Assembly: GCA_013396635.1 (NCBI GenBank)
Contig: WBMW01000226.1
Location: forward strand, 380,246 to 444,245
Source of the DNA: Penelope pileata
Taxonomy: Eukaryota > Chordata > Aves > Galliformes > Cracidae
Direction of reading: 5' to 3'
Length of the DNA: 64,000 bases
The notes under the pieces are model-generated. The model did no database searches. It worked only from the letters and a program-made list of their open reading frames with translations, and was not told the origin of the DNA. Positions 49,436 to 59,795 of this stretch are shown here, in pieces. How positions within the stretch are numbered: position 1 is the stretch's first letter; every line of letters begins with the position of its first letter. The translations under genes and the position numbers were made by a program.

Positions 49436-50262
49436 AATCATAGAATTGTTTGAGTTGGAAGGGACCTTTAAAGGTTATTTAGTACAACTCCACTGCAATG
49501 AACAGGGACATCTACAGATACATCAGGTTGCTCAGAGCCCAGTCCAGCCTGACCTTGAATGTCTCCAGGGACAGAGAATCCACCATCTTTCTGGACAACC
49601 TGTTCCAGTGCTTCACCACCCTTACTGTGAAAAACTTTTTCCTTATATCCAATCTAAACCTTCCCTGCTTTAGTTTGAAACCATTCCCCCGTGTCCTCTC
49701 ACCACACACCCTGCTAAAGTGTCTGTCCCCTTCTTTCTGATAGCTTTCCTTTAGATACTGAAAAGCCACTATCATGTCTCCCTGGAGCCTTCTCTTCTCC
49801 AGGCCGAACACCCCCAGCTCTCTCAGCCTGTCCTTGTAGCGGAGGTGATCCATCCCTTGGATCATTTTTGTTACCCTCCTCTGGATATGCTCCAACAGAT
49901 CCATGTCTCTCCTGTACTGATGACTCCAGATCTGGATGCAGTACTCCAAGTGAGGCCTCACCAGTGCAGAGCAGACAGAGCAGAGGGGCAGGATGTCCTT
50001 GACCTGATGGCCATGCTTCTTTTGATGCTGCCCAAGATACAATTGGTTTTCTGGGCTGTGAGGGCACATTGCTGGCTCATGTCCAGCTTGCTATCCACCA
50101 GAATCCCCAAGTCCTCTTCAGCAGGGCTATGCTCAATCCTTTCATCCCCCAGCCTGTATTGATAGTAGGTTTGCAGCGACCCAGGCGCAAGACCTTGCAC
50201 TTGGCTTTGTTGAATTTCATGAGATTCTCCTGGACACACTGCTCAAGCCTGTCTGTGATCTG
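49436..50262 (-). mobile_element. CR1 LINE 3' portion, subfamily with WSHQYRRDMDLL
   Basis: Begins AATCATAGAATTG, the CR1 tail complement, and extends about 0.83 kb into ORF2. The minus-strand relic (50069-49512) carries EYCIQIWSHQYRRDMDLLEH, RRVTKMIQGMDHL, GLEKRRLQGDMIVAF and ETFKVRLDWALSNL. It is nearly identical to the copy at 57.2-57.8 kb, which has the opposite orientation. The 5' end is truncated near 50262, about 30 bases from a possible microexon. Confidence 0.92.
49512..50069 (-). pseudogene. CR1 ORF2 C-terminal relic
   Basis: An open frame of 185 codons inside the CR1 copy, of which the last 150 or so match the CR1 ORF2 C-terminal domain up to its natural end. The first 25 codons are the upstream frame-shifted part. 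There is no polymerase active site. Confidence 0.82.
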
Positions 50263-50293
50263 AGATAGAGCAGATGAGCTGCTTGTGACTCAC

Positions 50294-50310
50294 CTTTAAA
50301 AAGGCTTTCA
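50294..50310 (-). CDS. possible 17-nt microexon of the candidate gene
   Basis: Minus strand: excellent acceptor (CTATATTTTTGTATTTAG) and perfect donor AAAG|GTGAGT. In the frame that takes one base from the exon at 52268-52237 it reads V-KAFLK and exits in phase 0, exactly what 47714-47604 needs. The phase match on both sides is the reason to list it. Its size and its closeness to the CR1 end (about 30 bases) are reasons for doubt. Confidence 0.35.
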
Positions 50311-52236
50311 CTAAATACAAAAATATAGTTTGTGCTCCTCCTAAGACTACTTAAATTATGGGTGAGAAGAACACGCATCTCAAAAGACCAGAACTATTAT
50401 CTGCTATGCCACACAAGAACTTCTTCAGTGGAATATTCAGGGAACGACATCAAGGCAGTTGCTTAAGATAGGACATATTCCCTTAACTACAGCAGAAGTT
50501 TAAATTAGAAAAATGATGTAATCTTTATAGATCTCTTTGTTGTCCCTTTCCAGTGAACTGTCTGGCTCTCAAGACTCATGAGTAAAACAGGCAATAAAAT
50601 CGGATAATCTATGATTTATACATTAATTTCTTATATTTTGCAGTGAGATTTTCCATTGGAATCAATGGAGTTAAAAGAGTCTGTCTTAAGACAATGCGTA
50701 GCTTGCAACAGCAAAGACTAGGCATAATTTGATGATTCTTTTCTAACATCTGGAGTCAAAATGTCGTATCAGAGTGACAGTTTCTTTGTCCTTACGGCTA
50801 AATGAATACAGAAAGTAAATGGCAAACTGTTACGCTGAAGGCAAAAAGATGATGTTTGCTGTCCTCTCATAAAGCTACAAATTATGTATTTTTAAACACC
50901 ATCAAATAAGGCACATAATGTAAAGCAGTTAAAGATAGATCAAAACTGACACATTTTTATGCTGTACAGAATGTGGTGAGGTTTCTCTTGCAATGTTGAG
51001 TTTTAGGCATATCCATACTTCAAAGAAATAGTAAAAATTCAGTTCACGTAATGATTATTCACTCGTCTTAAGCCAGTAAGTGATGATACAATAAATAGAT
51101 TAATGACTGTGACCATGGTACTTAAACAACAATACCAAGCACTTAGAAAGTGCTGATATTTTGATTAGATTGATGGGTAGAAAGAGAAAATAATTACATG
51201 GATATTATGTTAGTCAGTAGTATTGTTTCTCATGATGTGGAACTATACACATAAAGTGCTCAGCTACCATCTCCGATAAGCTGATCTAAGATTGAGGCGG
51301 AAGGTCACTTTCATTTGGTTGTTCCCAACACTTGACAGACAGTTTTATGTTTGATATTTTTAAGAAAGAATAACATCTTAGTGAATATCATGTTAGTGAC
51401 CAGTTTTAGAGCTCCAGCAACAGTTTTGGGACATTATCTGTTTTCAATTGTACAGGTGAGCTTTTTTGTTTGTTTGTTTGTCTGTTTTCCCAGCTCTTCT
51501 ACGCATTTAAATTAGAAACTAAGCATGCAAACAAAGACTATTATTATTGTTTTTTCCCAAAGCACACTGATTCATACACTGACATGACCCTGAGAGTTTA
51601 TCTTCTAGTTTACTTTCATCCTAAAGGAATCCAAACCCAGTTACAGTGACCAAAGCACGATAATTAGGATAAATGCAAGTTCTTCTTCAAAGTGCACTCC
51701 TGCACCAAACCAACTGTGAAAGACTAACATGGGTGCAGTAATGCCAGGAAACCAAGTTCTGATTCAGTGATAAGCGATGTTCTTCAAGCATCATTTCCTC
51801 AAGACCTAATAGTAAATTGATCTTCTCAGATTAGTAACATCTAAGATGCTGCTTCTTGTGGGAGCTCCACTCCTGGCAGGCTCTAATGGCTTGTGAAAAT
51901 ATGTCTGTTGCACTAAATTACGTAACTCATGGTGAAATTGGTAACACGTTTTCTTTAAAACATCAAAGAAACTCTTTCAAAATGGTGGGCTGTATCTTCT
52001 CTGCTTACACAAATACAGTCACATGTGGGGTTACAAAAATCATTTTGTAATTTCGTTGTGTGTAGAACTTTAATTAGAAAGTGAATAACATAAATTAATT
52101 ATCTGTATCCAAATTCAGTACATCAAACAGGAAATTATTTTAAGTGTACTCAAGTAACTTCATTTTGGTTTTGAATAGATGTTAAATTTATAGTGATATG
52201 AAATTATATAATGAATTTCGCACATAGAACACTTAC
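50311..52236. other. intron-like AT-rich DNA
   Basis: 1.9 kb, no repeats recognised beyond a (TTTG)4-like run near 51467-51482. Confidence 0.5.
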
Positions 52237-52268
52237 CCTCTAACGTGTCTGTTTTCTTCAGTGACGTT
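52237..52268 (-). CDS. candidate internal exon (32 nt), unidentified gene
   Basis: Minus strand: an excellent acceptor (AACATTTTTACATTTTCAG) and a good donor AGAGG|GTAAGT. Two frames are open: TSLKKTDTLE (entry phase 2, exit phase 1) and NVTEENRHVR (entry 0, exit 2). The first joins in phase with the 17-nt block at 50310-50294 and through it with 47714-47604. Which is right depends on those links. Confidence 0.48.
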
Positions 52269-52745
52269 CTGAAAATGTAAAAATGTTTATTATGCCTAAT
52301 AAATACTTTAAAAATCATCTTAACTTTCTAGTATTGCCTGTTTTTTTCCTCTGGTAAGAAAACTATTTTAAGGTTTGACTGCACAAGGAAACTTTCTGCA
52401 GTTTCTAAAGATGCTAATTCTTTCACGTATAACTATTAACACTCATGCAACTTGTAATACAGTTTTCAGCATCTACAAACACAGCATAATAAAATTTTCA
52501 TTGATTTTTGTTATTAATCAGAGAAGTCTAAAAGAATTTATAAAGTAATTTAGCTTAGGCAACATAATGATTGAATAAAGTATCTATAAGCATCACTTCA
52601 GCAGTAAATAATTGGTTCAATTTCAAGAGCATAACAGGGCACCAAGATCAAAATCGCTACATTTAAAAAAAAAGAAAAAATCAACTTTTTAGGAATTCTT
52701 TGGCAGACAGCCAAATTGTAAACAACCTGTATATAACGAATATAC

Positions 52746-52761
52746 TCTCTTAAAATTATTG
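52746..52761 (-). CDS. speculative 16-nt microexon
   Basis: Minus strand: CCTTAAAG acceptor, 16 nt reading A-IILR-E when joined to its neighbours, donor AGAGA|GTATAT. It is listed only because its length (one base over a multiple of three) reconciles the phases of the blocks at 52866-52814 and 52268-52237. Both splice signals are mediocre. Confidence 0.18.
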
Positions 52762-52813
52762 CTTTAAGGACATTTCTCACTAAATAGACTTAATTATTCT
52801 TACATATACTTAC

Positions 52814-52866
52814 CATACTGCACGTATTTAGAGTATAGATGCCATGTTTTTAATGTCACTTGTGCA
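52814..52866 (-). CDS. candidate internal exon (53 nt), unidentified gene
   Basis: Minus strand: acceptor with tract TTTATCTCAATTTGCTCTCG before AATCAG, and a near-perfect donor ATG|GTAAGT. The only open frame reads AQVTLKTWHLYSKYVQY (entry phase 2, exit phase 1). It would be the most upstream exon of the candidate gene seen here. I found no convincing exon further upstream, so the gene's 5' part is either outside the window or not recognisable. Confidence 0.42.
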
Positions 52867-55800
52867 CTGATTCGAGAGCAAATTGAGATAAATTACTTCT
52901 ATTTCAAGTCTAATTTGGAAAAATGTTGAGCTGTGCAATACATAAAATGAGCAAATTATCTAAAATGAAAATAAGGTCCACCAAGCTTTCAAATAAAAAT
53001 CATGCTTGTTTGAAAATCCTGTTGATACATAACTACCACTGCGTGTGTGAAGATAGCATAGGGGAAACACCAAAAAAATACAGAAATTTCCAGCTAGCAT
53101 ATAGTCCTTTCAAAACATACAAAGAGAAGAAGGCTATCACTGTACCTATATTATTGTTTGTACTACTATGTGGTCCTCTGCTTAGTGTTCAAAGTCACAC
53201 TTGCCAAGACAGTTTTACTGTTTCAGAGTCCAGCACATCTCAATCTTACACATTTCAGTAGTGGCAATTTCTTCACCACCTTTACATATGGTAGTAAACA
53301 CTACTAACAGATATTCATGAGGTATCAGTACCCAACAAACTTGCTGATTTTAAATGAAACAAGTTGTTTGGTAAGGACTGCAATGTTGACAAAGCTCCTA
53401 AGCTTCAGTAATAATAATTTAACAAATGTAAAAATATATTATAAATTAGCCTCATATCAGAATTAGCATAGATAGATTTTCTTCAAGCTGATACTGATTG
53501 ATCATGAGTATGGTTGTCCATTGAAGATTATTCAAGGTCATGAAGACTTTATTAGTAGAGACATACAGAAATACGATTCAAAATATTGGATACACAGGTT
53601 CTATTGCAAAATCTAGAATAACCTCAATTCTGTCTCATACAATGCCTGGAACTGACAATAAAATTTTAATAACTACACGCATTAAGCTTGCCTATCTTAG
53701 TAGTCTTCAGGGTGTTGTTAGCAGTCAGCCTGGACTCAGTACAGTCAAATAACAGTTTTCATCTTATAAAATTAGCTCAATTTTCATGCAGTATTTCCAA
53801 ACACAACTCAGCCACTCCCTTCACAGTATTCCAAAGAACTCCTTTTGTCCGCTCTCACTCCTTACAGAAAGAAAATGTCCTCAAGAAGACATCAAAGTCC
53901 TTGAAATTCAAATTTGTGTCTTCACATGATTTTTGATGTGTCTCCAGAGTAGTGACGTTTTCACTTGTAAATGTGTATTATAAGTAAATATGGGATATTA
54001 ATAAATTCAATATTTATAAGAATTGCTAGTATCATGGAGCTTACATCTGTTCTGAACTATTACAAATCACTTGCCTCTATGTAGTGTCAGTAGCTTGGTT
54101 TGTTCCTAGGTTTTAATCCAGAGCCTTTTTCTGGCTCAGCCTAGTGCATGAAGCAGGCTTGCATGCCAAAGTTGTGATTAACTTTATGGATGCAGTAGAA
54201 TTATGGAAATGTATCATGCCAAAATTATTCCATGACCTTGTGCTTAAGCCGAGTTTTAAATAATTCAGTGTTGTATTGAATGAATAAATTTGTGCTGCTT
54301 GTTACCCTAAACAGTCATGCTTTCACTTTCCTTGCCATTTTTAATAAAGCCTCACTTTCTAATATTCATGAAATATTGCATTTCAATTAAATTACATATA
54401 TACTGAGAAAATAGTTTGCCCTAAGCTGTTTAGTGTTGACACCAACTGTCATTTATCTTTTCTTTTAGTACAATAACTATAGAGGCTTTACGTATAGGCA
54501 ATATAAAGCACTGTCACAGTTTAATGAGAAATTTTTTTGATCATGTATAGCACAAGAGAGAATAAATCTAAGACATTTTGCTATTTTAAAAGGCTATTAA
54601 TACAGCTAAAATAATGCATATTCAATCCTAACTTAAGTTACAATTCCTTGATTCATTCAGATTGTCCCAGTGTTTCAGGCGCTCAGTAAAAACCACCGAA
54701 TTCAGAGCTTCAAGCTGATTAGCCTAACTCTTTCAAATTGAAAGATAACAGAAGAGTTACAAAGCAAAAGATTAATATTTTAAACAACATAATAAGGTAA
54801 AAGGGAATGCAAACACAAAATTATACTTGCATTGAAGCAGTAGAACATTGCTTTCAAATTTGCCATTATTTTGTTGCAGGTAAATTAATTAACATTCTTG
54901 TGGCTCACACTAATTTCCCTTTAAAATGGGAATCTTGTCAAGATCTTATTTATAAGAAATTAGAATAGAATGGAATTCAGAGTTCAGTTCATGCAATATT
55001 TTCAAATTAAAAGCATTCAAGTGGTGCAGTATATCACTTTGGATAATGAAATTATAATCATATTTTATATCTAGAAGTCTACGTACTCATATGATCCTCC
55101 CCATTCTATCTGATTAAATTTCCCATCATTTGGACAAAATAAACAGAAAGTTTTTATCAAGATCAGAAAAACTTCATGAAGCAAGTACTACCATCCTCTG
55201 TGCCTGTTGCAGAGAAAGAAAATTTGTTACAGAACTCAACCAGAATTTGTTCTCAAGCTGAAGCTTTAGAGTCTTCTCTATTTGATCTGAAGTACAGTGT
55301 AGCCGCAATGTGTTAACTGCTGCAGACAGCAGCTACACAGAAGTTTATTCCCAGAGTACAAGTGAATAGATGTTGCAAAAAGAAAGAAAAGACAAAATAA
55401 ATATCTAATTAGTACAAGCTCAAAAGCACAACAAACTCCTCACAAGTCTTCCTTTGTCATGCGTTACTATTTTCAAACAGCAGAGAGAAACAAATGAAAA
55501 ACTGCACCTTTTTTCCAAACTTCATCTGCAAGACAAAGATTTTTCATTAATGCCTGTAGACTGATTTGGATATAGTTATTCTACTGCATCTCCAGTAATC
55601 TTAGTAACTTTAAATTGGCCCTGACATATTGATACTCTTCATCCATCAGTGAAGCACCCACCAGCATCATTCCTCATTCTTTTTCCGCAAATTACCCCTA
55701 ACTATTCAGTTTGCCACAGTGTATCTAACAGGCCACTCATGTTTGCCCTGAAGCATTTAAAATGAGTGTAATGAAGAAACCAGCAGAGTTACTATAAATA

Positions 55801-56159
55801 GTTAGGCAAAAGAGGTACAGGGTAGCAGCAAAACCTTTTGATTGAATAATTGAAACTATTTCACAATATTTACAAAAAAAAAAAATTGAACAAACAACAC
55901 AATCGTCATTCACTTGTTTCAAATATTTCAGGAAAGCAGGTTGTCTTCAGCAAAAATACAGATGATGATAATTCAGTCTTCCTGTTCAGGAATAGTTTAA
56001 ATTAAGCCAGATCAAGAGCCTTCTCCTACAAATGTCTTCTCTTTGAATTTTCTGTGAGAATGTGGCAGGTTATTTAGTATATATTTTCTTGTCTAGGTGT
56101 CACTGAGACAATTAGTAATGTTGCACATGACAGACTGCTCAAAATTGTTTATCACATTG
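52867..56159. other. unique AT-rich DNA, no gene seen
   Basis: 3.3 kb. Several plus-strand frames (52923-53261, 53540-53752, 53688-53936) have no recognisable family. A strong minus-strand acceptor near 55217 (TTTTCTTTCTCTGCAACAG) has no usable donor. Confidence 0.45.
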
Positions 56160-56618
56160 TTTTGCAAAAGCAACAGCGCTTCTGCATAAGGTTTACTGAT
56201 TCTGAGGAAAGCACTCAGAGATGAGCTCAGATTCATCAGTTTAATAGAGGGATACTCACAACGCTGGGGTGGCTACCTGGTAGTCTATGCAGATATGGGT
56301 GTTGGTGGCAGTGGGATGGTGAGAGATTAGCCAAGTGCCAGGGGTAACTGGCTGGAAAAGGGTTCCTCAATATGGGTGCCCATGGCAGTGGGCCAGCACA
56401 GAATTTGTTGAGTGCCAGGGGTAATGGGCTGGCTGGGGGTTTGCTGATACAGATGTCAGCAGCTGCAGGCCGGCAAGAATTCCACATGCCCCCACTTTGT
56501 ACCATGGCCATATATATAACAGTGGGGAACAAATACAGCATTGCTTATTGGGACAGCCGAGGTCATTCACAGAAAGCAAGGGTACTTATTTACAGCTACA
56601 TAGCAGTTTCTCACAAAC
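56160..56618 (-). mobile_element. probable LTR with an internal tandem repeat
   Basis: Read on the minus strand this block has a TATATATA box (56518-56511), a GC-rich stretch and an ATTAAA signal (56245-56240) some 270 bases later, followed by a TGAATCTGAGCTCATCTCTG stretch, which is the order of U3, R and U5 in an LTR. The GC content is well above the surroundings. A 77-bp imperfect tandem repeat lies between the TATA box and the polyadenylation signal. I could not define TG...CA ends or a target duplication, so the limits are approximate and the LTR call is tentative. Confidence 0.42.
56293..56500. repeat. 77-bp tandem repeat, about 2.7 units
   Basis: Units start at 56293, 56370 and 56447. 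Shared landmarks are ATATGGGTG, GTGGCAGTGGG and AGTGCCAGGGGTAA. Units 1 and 2 are clearly related; unit 3 is shorter and more diverged. The unit is not a multiple of three, so the repeated peptide-like pattern in the overlapping minus-strand frame is not conserved in frame and does not indicate coding. Confidence 0.8.
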
Positions 56619-57171
56619 AACTTTTCACCTAGCTTTGTGCAGAAGTGCAGGCTGAGGCAGTGTACTTGTGTTACCAAGCTAATATAAATCCTTTCTCACA
56701 GGCTAGTCCCCTATTCAGGCTGTAATCTGTATTTTTCCACACGTGTTCAACTCTATCTCCACCTCAACTTCCTATAAGTAAATGGGAACCTTTCGGTTGA
56801 CTTCAGTAATTGTTTGAGAAGTGCTCAAGAAGGAAATGAACAGTTGACATTGTGACTGAAAATAAGATAATGACTCCAATGTACTGTAATGCAGTCTTAG
56901 TATCAGCAATGTTCTTTGAAATAAGACAGATCTATGATTTATTTATTTATTTTTACAACAATCACTATTTCATTGCAAATCAATAGGTTATTTTTCAAAA
57001 TCTAAAATCAAAACAATACAAAGAGGTATATCTCTAAGGGAATAATTAGATGCAAGCTGAAGGTCAGCTAGGCCTTCCACTACTGTTTTCTTTCTCCGAG
57101 ATCAGAAAACCAAAAGATTTTGGAATATACCTTTAGTCAAACTAGAAATGTAAACCTAGACACAGTTTCCC
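56619..57171. other. unique AT-rich DNA, nothing recognised
   Basis: Between the LTR-like block and a CR1 copy. No recognisable coding or repeat structure. Confidence 0.5.
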
Positions 57172-57776
57172 AACCATATCCTGGACTGCATCAAAAGAAG
57201 TGTGGCCAGCAGGTCAAGGGAGGTGATCCTGCCCCTCTATTCTGCCCTGGTGAGACCTCATCTGAAGTACTGCGTCCAGATCTGGAGTCATCAGTACAGG
57301 AGAGACATGGATCTGTTGGAGCATATCCAGAGGAGGGTAACAAAAATGATCCAAGGGATGGATCACCTCCACTACAAGGACAGGCTGAGAGAGCTGGGGC
57401 TGTTCGGCCTGGAGAAGAGAAGGCTCCAGGGAGACATGATAGTGGCTTTTCAGTATCTAAAGGAAAGCTATCAGAAAGAAGGGGACAGACACTTTAGCAG
57501 GGTGTGTGGTGAGAGGACATGGGGGAATGGTTTCAAACTAAAGCAGGGGAGGTTTAGATTCGATATAAGAAAAGAATTTTTCACAGTAAGGGTGGTGAAG
57601 CACTGGAACAGGTTGTCCAGAAAGATGGTGGATTCTCTGTCCCTGGAGACATTCAAGGTCAGGCTGGACAGGGCTCTGAGCAACCTGGTCTAGCTGTGGA
57701 TGTCCCTGTTCATTGCAGAAGGATTGGACTAGATGGCCTTTAATAGTCCCTTCCAACTCAAATGATTCCATGAAGC
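57172..57776 (+). mobile_element. CR1 LINE 3' portion, subfamily with WSHQYRRDMDLL
   Basis: Plus-strand CR1 copy from a CTGCATCAAAAGAAGTGTGG start to an eroded tail CAAATGATTCCATGAAG. The ORF2 relic is open from 57202 to 57693 and includes SALVRPHLKYCVQIWSHQ and the same GMDHL and RRLQGDMIVAFQ blocks as the copy at 49.4-50.3 kb. In the segments compared by eye the two copies differ by about two bases per hundred. Different 3' flanks show that they are separate insertions. Confidence 0.93.
57202..57693 (+). pseudogene. CR1 ORF2 C-terminal relic
   Basis: 163 open codons ending at the natural CR1 ORF2 stop (TAG after ALSNLV). It covers only the domain after the polymerase, so it is a 5'-truncated fragment despite lacking internal stops. 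Confidence 0.83.
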
Positions 57777-58970
57777 AGGAAATTTTAAGGTAAGTATAAT
57801 AAAAATGCAAATATAATATTGTTGTTTGTATAAGTCCTCTGAATATCATGTTAAAAGCAAGACTACATGACAAATCAGAAAAATGTATACAGCCATTTTG
57901 TCAAGAAAGGTGGCCTTGCAGCAGAAGTTAAGTCTGACATATATGTCATGATCATGTAGGATTTGTAGAACACATAAGCCTGAAGGTGGTATTTGCTTGT
58001 AACTCAGTTCTGTGTAGGCTGAATATTGTGGCATGGTGGCACTTGTTAAGTCAAGTTCAATATGTTCACTTTCATGATGCTTAAGAAAGACATTTGAAAG
58101 GACTCATCATGGATCATAGGTTTACATGAAAAAGAAATCTACCATGTGTTTTCAACATGTAAAAAAATCAATTTGTATTTAATAGTTTAAAGTTGGTATT
58201 TATTCAATTATGTATCTTAATTACTTACATCAGAATGGTTAGAACAAGCTATTATACAATTGATTGACATATAATATGAAGCAATTAATAAAGCATGACA
58301 CAGAATGTATTTGAGTAGGTGCATGCTCTATGGAAATGTCTCATCTGTACTAGAGTCTCAAAAATGACAGAAGCAATATATGAGAATTCTCTCATTCTTT
58401 GTCTTATCACTACCCAATGGAAAGTTATCTAGTTTTATCTTTCAGTTAAAAATACGTAACGGTTTTCCTAAAGCAAGCCAGAAGTCCAGGGAATCCACTA
58501 CCCAACAGCTGCCATAGGAAGAACATAAAAGTAGAGTACATGTACAAATAAACCTGTGCAGTGTATTTTCCTAATCTCTAATATCTCCAAATGAAAGATA
58601 TATTCAGTCATAGGTTGGACTGTGTAAAAATTAAAATATATATTTGACGAAGTAGATATACAAATGGAGACATTTTTCTTTCAAAATATTTCTCAGATCT
58701 AATTTTCCTTTTGTCAGTGTGGCTTAAGTTAAAATATCACAGAGATCGTGTAAAACTAACTTAAAATGTAACTTTAATAGCAGAGGAAGGTTATTACAGT
58801 TTCAATGTTTGTTTCTTCTCTGCACTTCAGTGAATTTTAATTTTCATTAGAGAAGACACATTTCAGAAGTGATAGGGGAGTTTGCTTTGTTTTACTTGTA
58901 GAAATATAACATGCAGTTTAGCAAAGCACTTGTAACACACATCTAAGACTGTTTATATACTTGCTTACTT
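57777..58970. other. unique AT-rich DNA, nothing recognised
   Basis: 1.2 kb of AT-rich DNA between two CR1 copies. A plus-strand AAG|GTAAGT at about 57787 has no exon context. Confidence 0.5.
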
Positions 58971-59795
58971 CATAGAATCATAGAATGGCTTGGGTTGGAA
59001 GGGACCTCAAACATCGTCTAGTTCCAAGCCTCCTCTCATGGATGGGGTTGCCAACCAATAGATCATGTTGACTATGTCCCATCCAATCTGGCCTTGAACA
59101 CTTCCAAGGATGGGGCATCTACAAATTCTCTGGACCATCTGTTCCAGCACCTCACCAACCTCTCAGTGAAAATTTTCCCCGACATCTAAATCTTCCCTCT
59201 TTCAGTTTAAAACTACTTCTCCTTGTCCTACCACTGCCTATCTATCTACCTGTGTAAAAAATTGTTTTTCCTCCTGTTTATAACCTTTCTTTAACTGTTG
59301 GAAGATCACAGTGAGGTGGCCTTGTGGCCTTTTTCCAGCCTTCTCCAGGTTGAACAAGCCCAGCTCCCTCAGCCTGTCTTCAACGGAGAGTTGCTGCAGC
59401 CCTCTGATCATCTTTGTGGCCCTCCTCTGGACCCATTCAAAAAGTTCCAGACCTGGACACAGTACTCCAGATTGGGCCTCAAAAGGGCAGAGTAAAGGGG
59501 GACAATCACCTCCCTCCTCCTGCTGCCTACTCCTCTTTTGATGCAGCCCAGGATACTGTTGGCCTTTTGGGCTGCAAGTGCACACTGCTGGCTCACGTTA
59601 AGTTTTTCATCTATCAGGACAACCAAGTTCTTCTCAGCAGGGCTACTCTCAAGGAGTTCTTCTCCTAGTCTGCACACATATCTGGGATTGCCCTGACTCA
59701 AGCGTAACACCTTGTACTTGGCCTTGCTGAACCTCATTAGGTTCATATGGGCTGACCTTTCAAGCTTGTCCAGGTCCCTTCTGATGTTACTTTGC
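58971..59795 (-). mobile_element. CR1 LINE 3' portion
   Basis: Begins CATAGAATCATAGAATGG (CR1 tail complement) and GGGTTGGAAGGGACC, then about 0.8 kb into ORF2. The minus-strand relic contains CALAAQKANSILGCIKRGVG, SRRREVIVPLYSALLRP, EYCVQVW and RRATKMIRGL in more than one frame. It is 5'-truncated near 59795 and broken by frameshifts, including a deletion near 59440-59450 relative to the other copies. Confidence 0.9.

Noticed and set aside
56236..56541. 101-codon minus-strand frame with proline-rich, repeat-like peptide
   Set aside because: It is the translation of the 77-bp tandem repeat. The unit is not divisible by three, so the peptide pattern is not maintained between units.
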